Part shown: positions 45,131 to 54,554 of the stretch, piece by piece
Layout: every line of letters begins with the position of its first letter
How positions within the stretch are numbered: position 1 is the stretch's first letter
NCBI GenBank assembly: GCA_015231755.1
Contig: JADGAZ010000003.1
Span: 1 to 64,000, forward strand
Origin: Magnetococcales bacterium
GTDB taxonomy: Bacteria > Pseudomonadota > Magnetococcia > Magnetococcales > Magnetaquicoccaceae
DNA: 64,000 nt
Direction of reading: 5' to 3'
The notes under the pieces: generated by a model
Told to the model about the DNA's origin: nothing
Seen by the model: only the letters and a program-made list of their open reading frames with translations
The model's database searches: none
Position numbers and translations under genes: made by a program

Positions 45131-46012
45131 ATGGCCGATACCGACGATCTGAAAGAGACCCACGACTATCATTTCGACATCCCGCAACGGGCCCAGCCGT
45201 TCCCCCTCAAAGGGTGCGACTCCCTGGACTGGGGGATGAAGAACCGGCTTTCCAAAATCTTTTCGCCGACCACGGGCCGCACGGTGATGCTGGCGGTGGA
45301 TCATGGCTATTTCATGGGACCGACCACGGGACTCGAACGGATCGATGTCACCATCAATCCGTTGCTGCCGTATGCCGACACCCTGATGTGTACCCGTGGC
45401 GTGTTGCGCGCCCTGACCCCCGCCACCTTCACCAAAGGGGTGTCGTTGCGGGCCAGCGGCGGTCCCAGCATTCTCAAGGAGCTGTCGGACGAACGGATCG
45501 CCGTGGACATCGAAGACGCCTTGCGCCTCAATGTGGCGGCCATGGCGGTGCAGGTGTTTGTCGGAGGCGAATTCGAAACCCAGTCGATCCACAACCTGAC
45601 CCGTCTGGTGGACCAGGGTTTGCGCTACGGACTGCCGGTTCTGGGGGTCACCGCCGTGGGCAAGGATCTGGCCCGGGATGCCAAATACATGCGTCTGGCC
45701 ACCCGCATCTGCGCCGAACTCGGAGCCACCTTCGTCAAGACCTATTACGTGGACAAGGGCTTCGAGAGCGTCACCGCCGCCTGTCCGGTGCCCATCGTGA
45801 TCGCCGGCGGCAAGAAACAACCCGAAGCCGATGCCCTGACCATGGCCTACAACGCCATCCAGCAAGGCGCGGCGGGGGTGGACATGGGCCGCAACATCTT
45901 CCAATCCGACGCGCCGGCGGCCATGATCCAGGCCGTGGGCAAAGTGGTCCACGACGGCTTCACGCCCCGGGAGGCGTTCGCGTTCTATCAAGACCTCAAA
46001 GCCGCCCGCTGA
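45131..46012 (+). CDS. lsrF: LsrF-type thiolase (3-hydroxy-5-phosphonooxypentane-2,4-dione thiolase)
   Basis: A 293-residue class I aldolase-fold enzyme nearly collinear with E. coli LsrF: N-terminal [43 protein letters not shown] and the Schiff-base lysine region [24 protein letters not shown] and [13 protein letters not shown] complete the match. LsrF ends the breakdown of phospho-AI-2, but no lsrK, lsrG or lsr transporter is in the window, so the substrate may be another phosphorylated deoxy-pentulose derivative. It is followed 34 bases later by the aldolase/SDR gene. Confidence 0.85.
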   Translation: MADTDDLKETHDYHFDIPQRAQPFPLKGCDSLDWGMKNRLSKIFSPTTGRTVMLAVDHGYFMGPTTGLERIDVTINPLLPYADTLMCTRGVLRALTPATFTKGVSLRASGGPSILKELSDERIAVDIEDALRLNVAAMAVQVFVGGEFETQSIHNLTRLVDQGLRYGLPVLGVTAVGKDLARDAKYMRLATRICAELGATFVKTYYVDKGFESVTAACPVPIVIAGGKKQPEADALTMAYNAIQQGAAGVDMGRNIFQSDAPAAMIQAVGKVVHDGFTPREAFAFYQDLKAAR

Positions 46013-46046
46013 CCGTATTCACCCCCTTGCCGAACCGACGACGCTC

Positions 46047-48128
46047 ATGAAAAACCGCTGGTCAGAGACCGAGGCCGCCGAATACCGCCAACGCTACGCC
46101 CCCCGTTGGGGGGAGCGTCTGGCCCTGCGCACCTACTCCAGCCGCCTGATCGGCGCGGAAAAAGGGCTGGTGCTGCACGGCGGAGGCAACACCTCGGTCA
46201 AGGGAAGCGCCCGCACCCTGCTGGGAGAAGAGATCGGCGCGATCTTCATCAAGGCTTCGGGGTGGAATCTGGAAACCATCGAACCCGAAGGTCACACCGG
46301 TCTGGAACTGGCCCCGTTGCGTCCGCTGATCGGCCTCAAGACCCTGGACGAAGCGGCCATGATCAACGCCCTGCGGGTGCGCCGTCTGGACGCCGAAGCC
46401 CCCACCCCTTCCATCGAGGCGTTGCTGCATATCTTTCTGCCCCACGACTTCATCGATCATACCCACGCCGACGCCATCCTCGCCTTGAGCAACCAACCGG
46501 ACGGGGAACAACACCTCCGGGCGGCACTCGGGGACCGGGTGGCCATTTTGCCTTATGTGCATCCCGGATTCGCCCTGGCCAAGGCGGTGGCGGAACACCA
46601 AGCCGCGGCCCCGGAGTGCGTCGGTCTGGTGCTGATGCATCACGGTCTGGTCACCTGGGGTCAAAGCGCCCGGCAATCCTATGACGCCACCATCGAACTG
46701 GTCAGCCGCGCCGAAGAATACATCATCCGCCACTCCCGGGCTCCCAAAAGCCTGCGCCGGGTCACCGCCTTGGCCGCGGCCCGGGAGCGTTATCTGGAGG
46801 CGGCTCCGGTGTTGCGGGGACGGCTGGCGATCCCCACCGGCGAAGCGGATCATCCGTTTCAACGCTTCATCCTGCTGCCGGTGATCACCCGCGAGACCCT
46901 CAATCTGGTGGACTCCGAACAAGGGGCCGAACTGGCCATCACCCCACCCTTGACCACCGATCACCTGATCCGCACCAAGCCGCTGCCCCTGTGGATCGAC
47001 AACATCGACGCCATTCCCGCCGCCATCGAGGGGTACCAAACCGCCTATCGGGAACGGTTCCAACGGCTGGCCGACGCGACGAATCCGCCCATCCCCTTCG
47101 ATCCCTCCCCCCGGGTGATCTTCATGCCCGGCATGGGGGCCATCTGCGTGGGCCGCACCGGCGCCGAGGTGGACGTGACCCGGGATATCCTGCTACAAAC
47201 CCTGACGGTCAAAAACCAGATCGCCGCCATGGGAGCCCGTTATCGGGGACTCGACGACCCGGATCTGTTCGCCATGGAGTATTTCCCCCCCCAACTCAAA
47301 AAACTCAAGAACGTCCAGGAAGCGCCCCTGGCCCGTCAGGTGGCGCTGGTGACCGGAGCCGCCGGGGCCATCGGTTCCGGGATCTGCCGGGAGCTGTTGG
47401 CCCATGGCTGTCATGTGGCTGCCGCCGACCTGCCCGGCGAAGGGTTGAACTCCCTGGCGGAAGAACTCAACCGCCTGCATCCGGGACAACTGCTGCCCGT
47501 GCCCATGGATGTGACCTCAGCCGACGCGGTGAGCGCCGGTTTCACAACCGTCGTGGAGCGGTGGGGCGGGGTGGATCTGGTGATTCCCAACGCGGGACTG
47601 GCCCATGTGGCCGGACTGGAAGAGTTGACCCTGGCCACGTTCCAGAAATTGCAAAGAGTCAATGTGGAAGGCACCCTGCTGGTGCTGGCCGAGGCGGCCC
47701 GGCTGTTCCGACGCCAGGGCACCGGGGGGGATGTGGTGATGATCTCCACCAAGAACGTCTTTGCTCCGGGTGCCCGTTTCGGCGCCTACAGCGCCACCAA
47801 GGCGGCGGCCCATCAACTGGCCCGCATCGCCTCCCTGGAACTGGCGGAACTGGGGGTGCGGGTCAACATGGTGGCACCCGATGGCGTCTTCGCCGACGGG
47901 GCGCGTCCTTCGGGACTGTGGGCCGAAGTGGGACCGGACCGCATGAAGGCCCGGGGCCTGGACGCCGACGGCTTGCAGGAGTACTACCGCAACCGCAATC
48001 TCCTCAAGGCGCGCATCACCGCCCAACATGTGGGCAAGGCGGTACTGTTTTTCGCCACCCGTCAAACTCCGACCACCGGGGCCACGTTGCCGGTGGATGG
48101 GGGTCTGCCGGACGCCACCCCCCGCTGA
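46047..48128 (+). CDS. Bifunctional class II aldolase / short-chain dehydrogenase
   Basis: A 693-residue fusion. Residues 1-430 are a class II aldolase/adducin-type domain with metal-binding HTHADAIL and LMHHGLVTWG. Residues 432-693 are an SDR with TGAAGAIG, NAG and YSATK. The family includes rhamnulose-1-phosphate aldolase/lactaldehyde dehydrogenase, but no rhamnose genes are here. With LsrF it suggests a route for a phosphorylated deoxy-sugar or 5-deoxypentose waste product. Its stop touches the GTG of the repeat protein. Confidence 0.85.
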   Translation: MKNRWSETEAAEYRQRYAPRWGERLALRTYSSRLIGAEKGLVLHGGGNTSVKGSARTLLGEEIGAIFIKASGWNLETIEPEGHTGLELAPLRPLIGLKTLDEAAMINALRVRRLDAEAPTPSIEALLHIFLPHDFIDHTHADAILALSNQPDGEQHLRAALGDRVAILPYVHPGFALAKAVAEHQAAAPECVGLVLMHHGLVTWGQSARQSYDATIELVSRAEEYIIRHSRAPKSLRRVTALAAARERYLEAAPVLRGRLAIPTGEADHPFQRFILLPVITRETLNLVDSEQGAELAITPPLTTDHLIRTKPLPLWIDNIDAIPAAIEGYQTAYRERFQRLADATNPPIPFDPSPRVIFMPGMGAICVGRTGAEVDVTRDILLQTLTVKNQIAAMGARYRGLDDPDLFAMEYFPPQLKKLKNVQEAPLARQVALVTGAAGAIGSGICRELLAHGCHVAAADLPGEGLNSLAEELNRLHPGQLLPVPMDVTSADAVSAGFTTVVERWGGVDLVIPNAGLAHVAGLEELTLATFQKLQRVNVEGTLLVLAEAARLFRRQGTGGDVVMISTKNVFAPGARFGAYSATKAAAHQLARIASLELAELGVRVNMVAPDGVFADGARPSGLWAEVGPDRMKARGLDADGLQEYYRNRNLLKARITAQHVGKAVLFFATRQTPTTGATLPVDGGLPDATPR

Positions 48129-51100
48129 GTGTCTCTCAACCTTCGCATCGAGTCCCGCATGCTGCCTCGTCATCCCAAAGCCAGATCGCTGTTGGAAAGC
48201 GGACTGTTCCAGGAGGTTTCCCGTTTTTCCGAACTGGAAACCCGCATCCGCGCCCTGGAGGATCCGGCGGAACAACAGGCGGCCTTTGCGCTCTTCGCCG
48301 AAGGGGTGTTGACCACCCGGGCCTTGCACCGGGCGGTGGAGATCTGGCCCACCGGTCAGGTGCCTCTGGATGCCCGCCGTCGTCTGGGACTGCCCGCGAC
48401 CCTGCCCGGCGCCGATGGTCTGTTCCGCTCCCAGGAGGGGGAGATTCACGCCTATCAACTGCTCTTCCGGCCAGATCGGGACAAACCGTTGCCGGATGAG
48501 TCGGAACGCTTTCAGCCTCTTCTCGCCCACAGCCTGCAACCGCTGCTGTTCACCAACGGGGATCTGTTCGCCAACGGCTGGAAAAAACTCAAACCCCTCC
48601 ATGCCCTGCGGGGGGTGGACCTGGACCGGCTGGAACCCCGAACCTTCCAGGCCATCCGCCGCTGGCTGCAAGGGGCTGGAGCCGCCGTGGAACGCCCCCT
48701 CGTCACCCCGTCCCACGCCTGGGCCATGGAACGGATCCAATCCTTGATGACCACCGGAGATCAAGCCACGCTGCTGCTCCCTCCCGGCGCCGAGGCGGAA
48801 CTGCTGACCCTGCGGATCGTGCAACGGCTGGGGGGACGCCGGGTGGTGGTGGTGCTGCTCGACACGCTCGATCAGATGGTCCACACCATCCGCGTGTGGC
48901 GTCAACACGCCGGCTGGGGGGATCTGGCCGCGCTTCAGGTGAGCGAAGAGCCTGGGGGCAATACCCCCGGCCCACTGGAACTGGACTTTCCCCTGACCCA
49001 TCATCCGGACGGGGTGCGACGTTTCCTCGCCTGGCCCCACACCGGGGCGCGGGTGATCCTGGCCACCCGCGCCATGATGCCACTGCTGGCCCGGGCCATG
49101 ATGGGCTTTACCCAGGCCGACTATCTGATCGGATTCCACACCTCCGGGGAGACCTTGCCTGCCGCCAAGCGATTGCAGTTGCACACCGCCCCCCTCCGAC
49201 CCAAATCCCTGGATGCGGCCCGCGCCTTGACCCTGCCCTTGCCCCGACCCTGGCGGCTGTGGTTGCTGCCGGTTCCGGCCAGTCAGACGGAAAACCCCTG
49301 GAGCCTGTTGCCCGCGCTGATGACACAGGCGACGGCCCTGGACGAGGTACGCCACATTCTCGCGTGTCTGCCGGAGGATCCTCCCCGGACCCTGATGGAT
49401 CCGGCCTGGGCGGGAGAGTCCGGATACACGGTTTTTCATCTGGCCCGAGGCCTCAAACCCACGGAGCGGGACCGGATCCTGACCGCCTTCCAGCGCGCCC
49501 GGCGGGGGATGCTGCTTTTGCCCCCTGGTGGCGACTCCGGACCCTTCCTGCCCGCAGCGGATCTGGTGATCTGGCTGACATCTCCCAGCGGTTCGGGCCT
49601 GTCCCACACCCTGGATTCCCTGCTGTCCACCGGCAACGGCGCCACACCGGGTTGCCTGCTGCTGCCGTTGCCCCTCAAGGATGGCCAATTGGCGGATCCG
49701 GAGCTGTTGTGGGGCATTCTGAAAGGTCTGCGGGAGCTGGACCCCACCCTGACCCAACAGATCCGCGCCGCCATGGAACAACAGGGCCGGGAAGGACGCT
49801 GCGATCCTGAGCCGTTGCAAACCCGCTTCCGCCTGCTGCCCGGCGACACGTCCCTCTCCGTTCCCCCGGCGGAAACCATCGTCACGGCACTCCTCAAACG
49901 CCTGGGGGAAAGCTGGGACGAGCGGTTCGGCGAGCTGCAATCTTTTTGTCACAGGCAAGGCCACGGGGCGGTTCCGGTGCTGTGGCCGGAAAATCCCCTG
50001 CTGGCGGAATGGGCCGGACGCCAGCGGTCCGCCTGGGCCAAGGGCATCCTGGAAGAGACCCAGAAAACGCGACTGGAAACGGTGGGCTTTGTCTGGGATC
50101 TGGAGGCCTTCGCCTGGGATCGGGCCTTCGCCCGGTTGGAACGGTTCATCGCCCGTCACGGCCACGCCAAGATTCCCGACCCCTGCCCGGAGGATCCAGC
50201 CCTGGGGGAGTGGACCCTGCGGCAGCGTCACCTTAAGAAAAAGGAAAAACTCGCTGCGGAACGAAACGCGCGCCTGGAAGCGGCAGGCTTCATCTGGGAT
50301 CCGGAAGAGGCGGCCTGGGAGGAGTTCTTTCAGCTTTTCCTGCGTTTCAAGGGGGTGCGGGGACATGGCAAGATTCCGAGCCACTGCCCGGATGATCCCC
50401 AACTGGGCAAATGGGCCGAGCGGCAACGCAAGGAGCGGGAACAGAAAAAACTGCTCCCCACCCGTCAGGACCGGCTGGAGGCGGAAGGCTTTGTCTGGGA
50501 TCTGGCCGCCGCGGCCTGGGACGAAATGCTGGAGGTGTTGCGCCAGCACCGCATGATGCAAGGCCACGGCAAGGTGCCCAAGGAGTGGCCGGAAAATCCC
50601 ACCCTGGCCATCTGGGCCGAAGAACAGCGTCGTCTGCATGAAAAGGGGGCCTTGTCCACGGAGCGTGTGGCCCGTCTGGAGGCTTTGGATTTCGTCTGGG
50701 ATCTCAAGAAAGCCCGCTGGGAAGAGGGATGGCAGGCCTTTTTGCAATTTTTCGCCCTGAACGGGCATGGTCTGGTGCCCGATCCCCATCCGGACTCGGC
50801 GCTTCTGGATTCCTGGGCCAGGGAGATGCGCCGCTCCTGGCGGCTGGGACAGCTCGATCCCAAACTGCAAAGCCGGGTGGACGAGGCGGGCTTTGTCTGG
50901 GATCTGGAGCAGGCTGCCTGGGAGGCGCGCTTTGCCGAGCTGGAACGGTTCCGCGCCGACCATGGTCATGCCGGAGTGGTGGAGCCGTGTCCCGAATTTC
51001 CTTTGCTTGCGGCCTGGGTGCAGGCCCAACGCCGGGCACGGCTCAAGGGCTCCCTCTCCGCGACCTTGCAGACCCGATTGGATCGGGTGGATTTCATCTG

Positions 51101-52112
51101 GGATCCGGCGGAAAAATGGTGGAATGACCAGTTCACCGCCCTGGACCGCTTTTACCAGACCCAGGGTCATTTCAACGTGCCCAAAGAGTGGGAGGATCCC
51201 CCGGAGTTGTTCGCCTGGGTCAAGGCGCAACGGCTGGCGCGTGAAAAAGAGAAACTGGACGAAGACAAACTCTCCCGACTGGTGGCTTTGGGGTTCTTGT
51301 GGGATGCGCGGGAGGCGGCCTGGGAGGAGATGTTTCTCGCCTTGACCCGCTTCCAGCAAGCCCGCAACCACTGTCTGGTGCCGGCCCAATGGGCCAACGA
51401 TCCGGCCCTGGCCCGCTGGGTGGAACAACAACGGCGGGACCATCGACTCAAGCTGCTCAAACCCGACCAGATCCAGCGCCTGGAATCCCTCGGGTTCATC
51501 TGGGATTCCAAGGCGATCTTTTGGGAGGAGATGTTCGCCGCCCTCACGGAATACCGGGAGCGGCACGGGGACTGTCTGGTTTCCGAAAGTCAAACCGAAC
51601 ACTCCCAGTTGGCTTGGTGGGTGGCGGCCCAACGCAAGGCGCGACTGGCCGCACAACTGGAACCGGAACGGATCCAGCGTCTGGACGCGGTCGGTTTTGT
51701 CTGGGATGCCCAGGAGGTGATCTGGATGGAGTCGTTGAGCGCCCTGGCACAGTTCAAACACCGGTTCGGCCACTGTCTGGTGCCCGCCGACTGGCCGGAA
51801 AATCCCCGTCTGGCCACCTGGGTAAGCGCCCAGCGCAATGCGCGTCAAAAGGGTCATCTGGGAGAAAGACGGGTGGCCCTGTTGACCGATCTGGGGATGA
51901 TCTGGGATCCCAAGGAGGCGGTGGCCGAAGAGATGATCCAGCAATTGCGGGCCTTCCAGGCCCGTCACGGCCACTGCGACGTGCCGTTGGAAGCCCCGGA
52001 ATGTCCCAAACTGGGGATGTGGCTGCAATTTCAGCGTCAGGCCAGAAAAGATGGCACCCTGGAGCCGCGACGGGAAAAACGGTTGGAAGAGATCGGGGTG
52101 GTGTGGCGATAA
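48129..52112 (+). CDS. Degenerate SF2 helicase with 11 helicase-associated (HA) repeats
   Basis: A 1327-residue protein. Residues 150-560 follow the layout of a DEAD/DEAH helicase, but the motifs are gone: the Walker A position reads LLPPGAEAELL (about 214) and the DEAH position reads ADYLIGFHTSGE (about 330); the second lobe is also altered (LLLPPGGDSGP). From about 595 to the end are 11 tandem HA-type domains of roughly 66 residues, each with a GHG-like turn, W and QR positions and ending GFVWD. The family usually has 1-6 HA domains behind an active motor. It starts at GTG 48129, next to the SDR stop; ATG 48159 is an alternative. Confidence 0.75.
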   Translation: MSLNLRIESRMLPRHPKARSLLESGLFQEVSRFSELETRIRALEDPAEQQAAFALFAEGVLTTRALHRAVEIWPTGQVPLDARRRLGLPATLPGADGLFRSQEGEIHAYQLLFRPDRDKPLPDESERFQPLLAHSLQPLLFTNGDLFANGWKKLKPLHALRGVDLDRLEPRTFQAIRRWLQGAGAAVERPLVTPSHAWAMERIQSLMTTGDQATLLLPPGAEAELLTLRIVQRLGGRRVVVVLLDTLDQMVHTIRVWRQHAGWGDLAALQVSEEPGGNTPGPLELDFPLTHHPDGVRRFLAWPHTGARVILATRAMMPLLARAMMGFTQADYLIGFHTSGETLPAAKRLQLHTAPLRPKSLDAARALTLPLPRPWRLWLLPVPASQTENPWSLLPALMTQATALDEVRHILACLPEDPPRTLMDPAWAGESGYTVFHLARGLKPTERDRILTAFQRARRGMLLLPPGGDSGPFLPAADLVIWLTSPSGSGLSHTLDSLLSTGNGATPGCLLLPLPLKDGQLADPELLWGILKGLRELDPTLTQQIRAAMEQQGREGRCDPEPLQTRFRLLPGDTSLSVPPAETIVTALLKRLGESWDERFGELQSFCHRQGHGAVPVLWPENPLLAEWAGRQRSAWAKGILEETQKTRLETVGFVWDLEAFAWDRAFARLERFIARHGHAKIPDPCPEDPALGEWTLRQRHLKKKEKLAAERNARLEAAGFIWDPEEAAWEEFFQLFLRFKGVRGHGKIPSHCPDDPQLGKWAERQRKEREQKKLLPTRQDRLEAEGFVWDLAAAAWDEMLEVLRQHRMMQGHGKVPKEWPENPTLAIWAEEQRRLHEKGALSTERVARLEALDFVWDLKKARWEEGWQAFLQFFALNGHGLVPDPHPDSALLDSWAREMRRSWRLGQLDPKLQSRVDEAGFVWDLEQAAWEARFAELERFRADHGHAGVVEPCPEFPLLAAWVQAQRRARLKGSLSATLQTRLDRVDFIWDPAEKWWNDQFTALDRFYQTQGHFNVPKEWEDPPELFAWVKAQRLAREKEKLDEDKLSRLVALGFLWDAREAAWEEMFLALTRFQQARNHCLVPAQWANDPALARWVEQQRRDHRLKLLKPDQIQRLESLGFIWDSKAIFWEEMFAALTEYRERHGDCLVSESQTEHSQLAWWVAAQRKARLAAQLEPERIQRLDAVGFVWDAQEVIWMESLSALAQFKHRFGHCLVPADWPENPRLATWVSAQRNARQKGHLGERRVALLTDLGMIWDPKEAVAEEMIQQLRAFQARHGHCDVPLEAPECPKLGMWLQFQRQARKDGTLEPRREKRLEEIGVVWR
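49911..52109 (+). repeat. 11 in-frame coding repeats of about 200 bp (HA domains)
   Basis: Each repeat encodes about 66 residues with the pattern W.e.F..L..F...GH..VP...P..P.L..W...QR......L...R...L...GF.WD. The units are diverged at DNA level, so the array is old rather than a recent expansion. The last unit ends with the protein (GVVWR). The repeat fills the second half of the pseudo-helicase gene. Confidence 0.85.
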
Positions 52113-52134
52113 CCTCCGGATAAAGGATCCCTCA

Positions 52135-52170
52135 CCCCGGACACAAAGCCCAACGGGCTTCATGTCGGGG
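52135..52170 (+). terminator. Imperfect hairpin downstream of the repeat protein gene
   Basis: CCCCG-ACA-AAGCCC pairs with GGGCTT-TGT-CGGGG around a three-base loop with mismatches. No T-run follows, so if it ends transcription it does so weakly. Confidence 0.4.
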
Positions 52171-52222
52171 CGAGACGGATGGTCCGGCGCCCTCTTTGTC
52201 GGTCAGGGCCGGACCATCACCA

Positions 52223-52531
52223 TCACTGGGCCTTCTTCTCCTGCAACTCTTTCAGATTCTGTTCCCGCGCATCCAGCTTTTTGCGCTGTTCCTGGATGCG
52301 TTGCAACTGCTCGGTCTGGTGACGCATCTTCTGGGCCTCATGACAGCGTTTCACTTCGGCAGGGGTATTGGCCGCTTTCAGACAGGCCAGCTTTTCTTCC
52401 ATGTTCTGGATCTCTCTGGCCTTGCGCGCCTTGAATTGCTCTTCTTTTTCCGGGTTGGCGCCACCCGCGGCCCAGACCGGAGCCGCCAACAAAAAGACCG
52501 CAACGGCCACAACACCCTGCCATTTATTCAT
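52223..52531 (-). CDS. Small exported coiled-coil protein
   Basis: A 102-residue precursor: signal peptide (MNKWQGVVAVAVFLLAAPVWA) then a highly charged helical protein (KARKAREIQNMEEKLACLKAA...QRIQEQRKKLDAREQNLKELQE). Two Cys could form a disulfide. ATG 52531 is preceded by AAGAGAG; the longer frame upstream to 52585 is not used. It resembles small periplasmic coiled-coil chaperone-like proteins in plan, but no family is recognised. It converges with the repeat protein gene. Confidence 0.7.
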   Translation of the reverse strand: MNKWQGVVAVAVFLLAAPVWAAGGANPEKEEQFKARKAREIQNMEEKLACLKAANTPAEVKRCHEAQKMRHQTEQLQRIQEQRKKLDAREQNLKELQEKKAQ

Positions 52532-52778
52532 GACTCTCTTCGCCTCCAATGCGTGACTTGAATCGTGGAAACAATCTCTTCTCATTTTCCTATACCCAAG
52601 CCCCGTCCGTCAACTCCGATGTCAAGAAAGAAACCCGGTCCCATCTCCCGCACATCCCCCGGAAATGGCAAACCATCTTGACAGATAAAAAACAATCATG
52701 ATTCCATCCTCTTTTTGTGATTCATCACATCCACTCCATGGTTTCAAGACCGGCAGCCCATTCCCCACGACCTTGAAA

Positions 52779-53222
52779 ATGCCACCGCCCCCCACGATTG
52801 GTTTGGTCATCGCGCTGTTGACAGCGCTCGGACCGCTCCGGACCACCTGGGCCGCCGACGAAGCCGTCAATCCCCTGGCCTATCGCCCGGCGACGCCCCA
52901 GCAGCACCCCCCGGAGTCCGATGCCACAAACGCCTTGACCCCATGGCTGCTCTTTCCCTTGAGCCTGTATTCCCATACCATAAGCCGCGTGGATGGAGAT
53001 CGTTGCCCTTCGCACCCCAACTGCTCCCACTATGCCAGGCAGGCCCTGCAACGCCATGGCCCCCTGACGGGACTGTGGCTGACCATCGACCGCCTGATCC
53101 ACGAACGCAGCGAAATCGAACTGGCACCCCAGGTCCGGGCCGAGGACGGCTCGACGCGCCTGCTGGATCCCCTGGAGGCCAACGATTTCTGGTTGCATCA
53201 ACCCTGGAGAGAGAACCCTTGA
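52779..53222 (+). CDS. YidD-like domain protein with signal peptide
   Basis: A 147-residue protein. Residues 75-115 match the YidD (membrane protein insertion efficiency factor) pattern: DGDRCPSHPNCSHYARQALQRHGPLTGLWLTIDRLIHE with both conserved Cys. Ordinary YidD is about 80 residues and cytoplasm-facing; here a probable signal peptide (MPPPPTIGLVIALLTALGP...AADE) precedes it and a 30-residue C-terminal extension follows. The start is uncertain: ATG 52779 is chosen because the signal peptide begins there; ATG 52698 is the longer option. Its stop overlaps the gspG start (TTGA), tying it to the secretion operon. Confidence 0.65.
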   Translation: MPPPPTIGLVIALLTALGPLRTTWAADEAVNPLAYRPATPQQHPPESDATNALTPWLLFPLSLYSHTISRVDGDRCPSHPNCSHYARQALQRHGPLTGLWLTIDRLIHERSEIELAPQVRAEDGSTRLLDPLEANDFWLHQPWRENP

Positions 53223-53686
53223 AAACAATGAAAAGATCGCCCATTTTGTCAGCCCGGCCAGCCTCCGCCGGATTCACGCTGATCGAAATCATGGTGGTGG
53301 TGGTCATTCTCGGCATCCTGGCGACATTGATCATCCCAAAAATCATGAGCCGCCCGGACGAAGCGCGGCATACCAAGGCCATCCTCGACATCCAATCCAT
53401 CGGGCAGGCCCTTGATCTGTATCGCCTGGACAACAACCAGTATCCCACCACCGAACAGGGCCTGATGGCTTTGGTGGTCAAGCCGGAAGTGGAACCGGTT
53501 CCCCGCCGCTGGCGTCAGGAAGGCTATCTGGCCAAGCTGCCCATGGATCCTTGGGACAATCCATATGTCTATCTGGCTCCGGGTCTGCACGGTCAATACG
53601 ATCTGCTCTCCTTGGGGCCGGACGGCATGCCGGGGGGCGAAGGCAAAGGGGCGGACATCACCTCCTGGAATCTGGATCGCCAGTGA
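53219..53686 (+). CDS. gspG: Type II secretion major pseudopilin GspG
   Basis: A 155-residue pseudopilin that builds the T2SS pseudopilus. The prepilin peptidase site AG-FTLIEIMVVVVIL includes the conserved Glu at +5. The C-terminal part has the GspG signature YPTTEQGL...LPMDPWDNPYVYLAPG, with a calcium-site Asp. TTG 53219 is taken as start (GGAGAGAGAACCC upstream, overlap with the preceding stop); ATG 53228 is the alternative. It is the first T2SS gene of an eight-gene run with overlapping ends. Confidence 0.9.
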   Translation: MKTMKRSPILSARPASAGFTLIEIMVVVVILGILATLIIPKIMSRPDEARHTKAILDIQSIGQALDLYRLDNNQYPTTEQGLMALVVKPEVEPVPRRWRQEGYLAKLPMDPWDNPYVYLAPGLHGQYDLLSLGPDGMPGGEGKGADITSWNLDRQ

Positions 53687-54192
53687 ACCGACGCCTCCAG
53701 TCACGGGGGTTCACCCTGCTGGAGGTGATGATCACCTTGTTTCTGATCACCATTCTAACGGGACTGGTGATTCCCTATCTGGGACCGGGGAAACTGGACG
53801 GATTGCGCGCCTCCGCCAATCGCTTCCGCAACGTGCTGATCTGGCTGCGGGATCAAGGAGCCTCCGGACTGGCGGAGTATCGGCTGCGGCTGGAACCGGC
53901 CCAGGGGCGCTATCATGTCGAGATACTCGACCAAGAGGCTTTTGTCCCGGTGGCGGATCCTCTGCTCAAGCCGGGGCAACTGCACCCTGCGGATGGACAA
54001 CTGCTCTGGCAACCGGATCAAGCCGATCTGTCGGATCCCAGCGAGGTGACGGTAAAGTTCACCCGGTTTGGTCCAGAGCGGGCGATCCAGGTCCAATTCG
54101 CCACCCGGGACGGAAAAGAAGGATTCACGGTCTCCTACCGGCCCGAGTGGAGTCAACCCCGTCTGGAAGCGGGACTGTTGTCGTGGAAATGA
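53683..54192 (+). CDS. gspH: Type II secretion minor pseudopilin GspH
   Basis: A 169-residue minor pseudopilin starting at GTG 53683, which overlaps the gspG stop (GTGA). The peptidase site SRG-FTLLEVMITLFLI lies at the N-terminus. The globular domain is divergent, as is usual for GspH, and the order after gspG supports the call. It sits at the pseudopilus tip. Confidence 0.8.
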   Translation: MNRRLQSRGFTLLEVMITLFLITILTGLVIPYLGPGKLDGLRASANRFRNVLIWLRDQGASGLAEYRLRLEPAQGRYHVEILDQEAFVPVADPLLKPGQLHPADGQLLWQPDQADLSDPSEVTVKFTRFGPERAIQVQFATRDGKEGFTVSYRPEWSQPRLEAGLLSWK

Positions 54193-54554
54193 GCCGATCC
54201 GCCTCGATCCAAGGTTTCACCCTGCTGGAGATCCTGGTGGCCCTGGCGCTGATCGGAGGATTGTTCGTGGGCATCGGGGCCATTCTCAGGCAGCAGGCCA
54301 ATACCCAGTACCGACTGGAAGAACGTCTGGCCGCAGCCCAGGTGGCCAGCAATCAGATGGAGCTGTTCCGGGCCAACGGCCTGCCCCCGACCCCGGATCA
54401 GGTGGCCGGAGACGAAGAGATGGCGGGTCGCACCCTTCCCTGGATCCGACGCGTCACCCGTTCCGAAGACGGTCTGGGATACGAAGTGACGATCCTGGTG
54501 GGGCTGGAGACCGCTCCGCTCTTTGTGGAGCGCTTCCGATGGCCCGGTCATTGA
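54189..54554 (+). CDS. gspI: Type II secretion minor pseudopilin GspI
   Basis: A 121-residue pseudopilin with QG-FTLLEILVALALIGG at the N-terminus and the family's short C-terminal domain (VASNQMELFRANG is a typical GspI segment). It starts in an ATGA overlap with gspH. GspI forms the tip complex with GspJ and GspK. Confidence 0.85.
   Translation: MSRSASIQGFTLLEILVALALIGGLFVGIGAILRQQANTQYRLEERLAAAQVASNQMELFRANGLPPTPDQVAGDEEMAGRTLPWIRRVTRSEDGLGYEVTILVGLETAPLFVERFRWPGH

Noticed and set aside
47517..52163. 1548-codon open frame on the minus strand
   Set aside because: It is antisense to the aldolase/SDR and HA-repeat genes, which have recognised motifs; the long frame follows from GC-rich codon use.
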